A stretch of 6,602 bases of DNA from Candidatus Methanomethylophilaceae archaeon. GTDB lineage: Archaea; Thermoplasmatota; Thermoplasmata; Methanomassiliicoccales; Methanomethylophilaceae. The DNA is taken from assembly GCA_017455785.1 (NCBI GenBank), contig JAFSYZ010000051.1:1-6602 (forward strand), in the 5' to 3' direction. Under the pieces are notes generated by a model. That model was not told the origin of the DNA. It was given only the letters and a program-made list of their open reading frames with translations, and made no database searches. The position numbers and the translations under genes are program-made. Shown here piece after piece: positions 6,144 to 6,602 of the stretch (its first letter is position 1; every line of letters begins with the position of its first letter).

Positions 6144-6167
6144 GATGTCCGGTTTGAACCGGACATC
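6144..6167 (+). terminator. perfect hairpin after the small winged-helix gene
   Basis: GATGTCCGGTT (6144-6154) pairs perfectly with AACCGGACATC (6157-6167), leaving two central bases; a 9-bp stem with a TTTGAA loop is the realistic RNA form. It begins 13 bases after the stop codon. The tail (TTCAAACGATTTCATT) is only moderately T-rich. It is most likely a terminator or 3'-end hairpin. Confidence 0.65.
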
Positions 6168-6174
6168 TTCAAAC

Positions 6175-6195
6175 GATTTCATTCATGATTTCATT
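6175..6195 (+). repeat. short direct repeat GATTTCATT
   Basis: GATTTCATT occurs at 6175-6183 and again at 6187-6195, a 12-bp period with a CAT spacer. It lies between the two hairpins of the 173-base gap. With only two copies it may be chance or part of a binding site. Confidence 0.35.
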
Positions 6196-6226
6196 AAACT
6201 CCTTGGTGATTGAAACCATTAGATGG

Positions 6227-6252
6227 GATGGAAGGGGTGGTGACCTTCCATC
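6227..6252 (+). other. perfect 9-bp stem-loop in the gap before the DUF5714-like gene
   Basis: GATGGAAGG (6227-6235) pairs with CCTTCCATC (6244-6252) around the loop GGTGGTGA, which resembles the Shine-Dalgarno consensus. The 173-base gap 6131-6303 otherwise holds no ORF, only the terminator hairpin, the short direct repeat and the TATA box. The stem lies upstream of that TATA box, so it is outside a leaderless mRNA of the next gene. It may be a second terminator with a TCTCAAATATTGTTCTTTG tail, or part of a small RNA. Confidence 0.5.
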
Positions 6253-6274
6253 TCAAATATTGTTCTTTGAACTC

Positions 6275-6284
6275 AATTAAATAT
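6275..6284 (+). promoter_or_regulatory. TATA box of the DUF5714-like gene
   Basis: AATTAAATAT is centred about 24 bases before the ATG at 6304. No Shine-Dalgarno motif lies in between (TAATCAGTATC precedes the ATG), which again fits a leaderless transcript. Confidence 0.55.
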
Positions 6285-6303
6285 CGTCTTTGTAATCAGT
6301 ATC

Positions 6304-6602
6304 ATGATTGATATGGACTGTCCTTTGTGCAAGAAGAAGATATCAAGATTGGATGAGGAGATCGAAGGAAGATGCGACATCTGCACCAAGATCGGAATGA
6401 TCAACTGCAGGTGTGCGGATGGTCATCAGTTCTGCAAGGAGTGTACAGAGAATCTCATCAGGGCCCGTGTTAAACAGATATGCAAGGCATCGACGGCCAA
6501 GAACCCGTACTGTGTCCTGGAGGAGTCGTTCAAGGATGACATCATAGCCAGCAGGTTCCTTAAGAACCACATTCTGGTAGGAAGCGCATTGGCCACAGCA
6601 TA
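6304..6602 (+). CDS. Cys-rich DUF5714-like protein, N-terminal part (3' end outside window)
   Basis: The frame is open from the ATG at 6304 to the window end (99 residues seen). The first 50 residues are a dense metal-binding region: C6/C9 (CPLC), C24/C27 (CDIC), C35/C37 (CRC), H41, and C44/C47 (FCKEC), enough ligands for two zinc ions or possibly an iron-sulfur cluster. The next part (IKQ-like VKQICKAS, then AKNPYCVLEESF, then NHILVGSALATA) resembles the DUF5714 family of methanogens and anaerobic bacteria. There this stretch usually contains a His-rich HGPEHH motif followed by V..ALLTAY. Here only the final His and the SALATA part are recognisable. Function is unknown; some relatives occur with methyltransferases, which is recollection, not evidence from this window. 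The start is supported by a TATA box about 24 bases upstream and no competing Met. Confidence 0.7.
   Translation, partial: MIDMDCPLCKKKISRLDEEIEGRCDICTKIGMINCRCADGHQFCKECTENLIRARVKQICKASTAKNPYCVLEESFKDDIIASRFLKNHILVGSALATA

Noticed and set aside
6195..6260. possible C/D-box guide RNA (GTGATTGA and GGTGGTGA elements)
   Set aside because: Neither element matches the C box (RTGATGA) properly, and no D box is placed correctly; the perfect stem explains the sequence better.

Overview
The window looks like chromosomal DNA of a methanogen-like archaeon, most probably of the Thermoplasmata/Methanomassiliicoccales type. This is inferred from the mix of genes and signals, not from a marker gene. The supporting signs are a phosphoenolpyruvate synthase of archaeal/bacterial PpsA type, an archaeal-style tRNA-Asp without an encoded CCA, a CBS-ParB/SerK-like fusion, rubrerythrin as an anaerobe's oxidative-stress protein, and a Cys-rich DUF5714-like protein. 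In addition, TATA-like boxes lie about 23-27 bases ahead of several start codons that lack a Shine-Dalgarno sequence, which points to leaderless archaeal transcripts.

Layout. Bases 2-823 (+) are the C-terminal part of PEP synthase, closed by a strong hairpin plus U-run. It converges with a minus-strand gene (998-1831) for a two-CBS-domain protein with a ParB/sulfiredoxin-like (SerK-like) domain. Then come a plus-strand tRNA-Asp(GUC) at 1989-2061 and, convergent with it, a minus-strand sodium/amino-acid symporter of the AGCS family (2180-3586). The symporter is divergent from rubrerythrin (3737-4276, +). The 150-bp region between them holds both putative promoters and a cluster of TTCGA inverted repeats that is the best operator candidate in the window. 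Downstream are a full-length nicotinate phosphoribosyltransferase (4398-5831, +), a very small winged-helix protein starting at a GTG with a good ribosome-binding site (5927-6130, +), a 173-base non-coding stretch with two perfect hairpins, and the start of a Cys-rich DUF5714-like gene (6304 to beyond the end, +).

The genes look like a row of single-gene transcription units: nearly every gene has its own TATA-like element, and hairpins or T-runs separate most of them. Functionally they cover gluconeogenesis (PEP synthase), amino-acid uptake (AGCS), peroxide/oxygen protection (rubrerythrin), NAD salvage (NAPRT) and translation (tRNA-Asp), plus two poorly understood regulators or enzymes. No mobile element, CRISPR array or defence island is visible. 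The most open questions are the CBS-SerK-like fusion, the shared intergenic operator candidate, the hairpin-rich gap at 6131-6303, and the small winged-helix protein.
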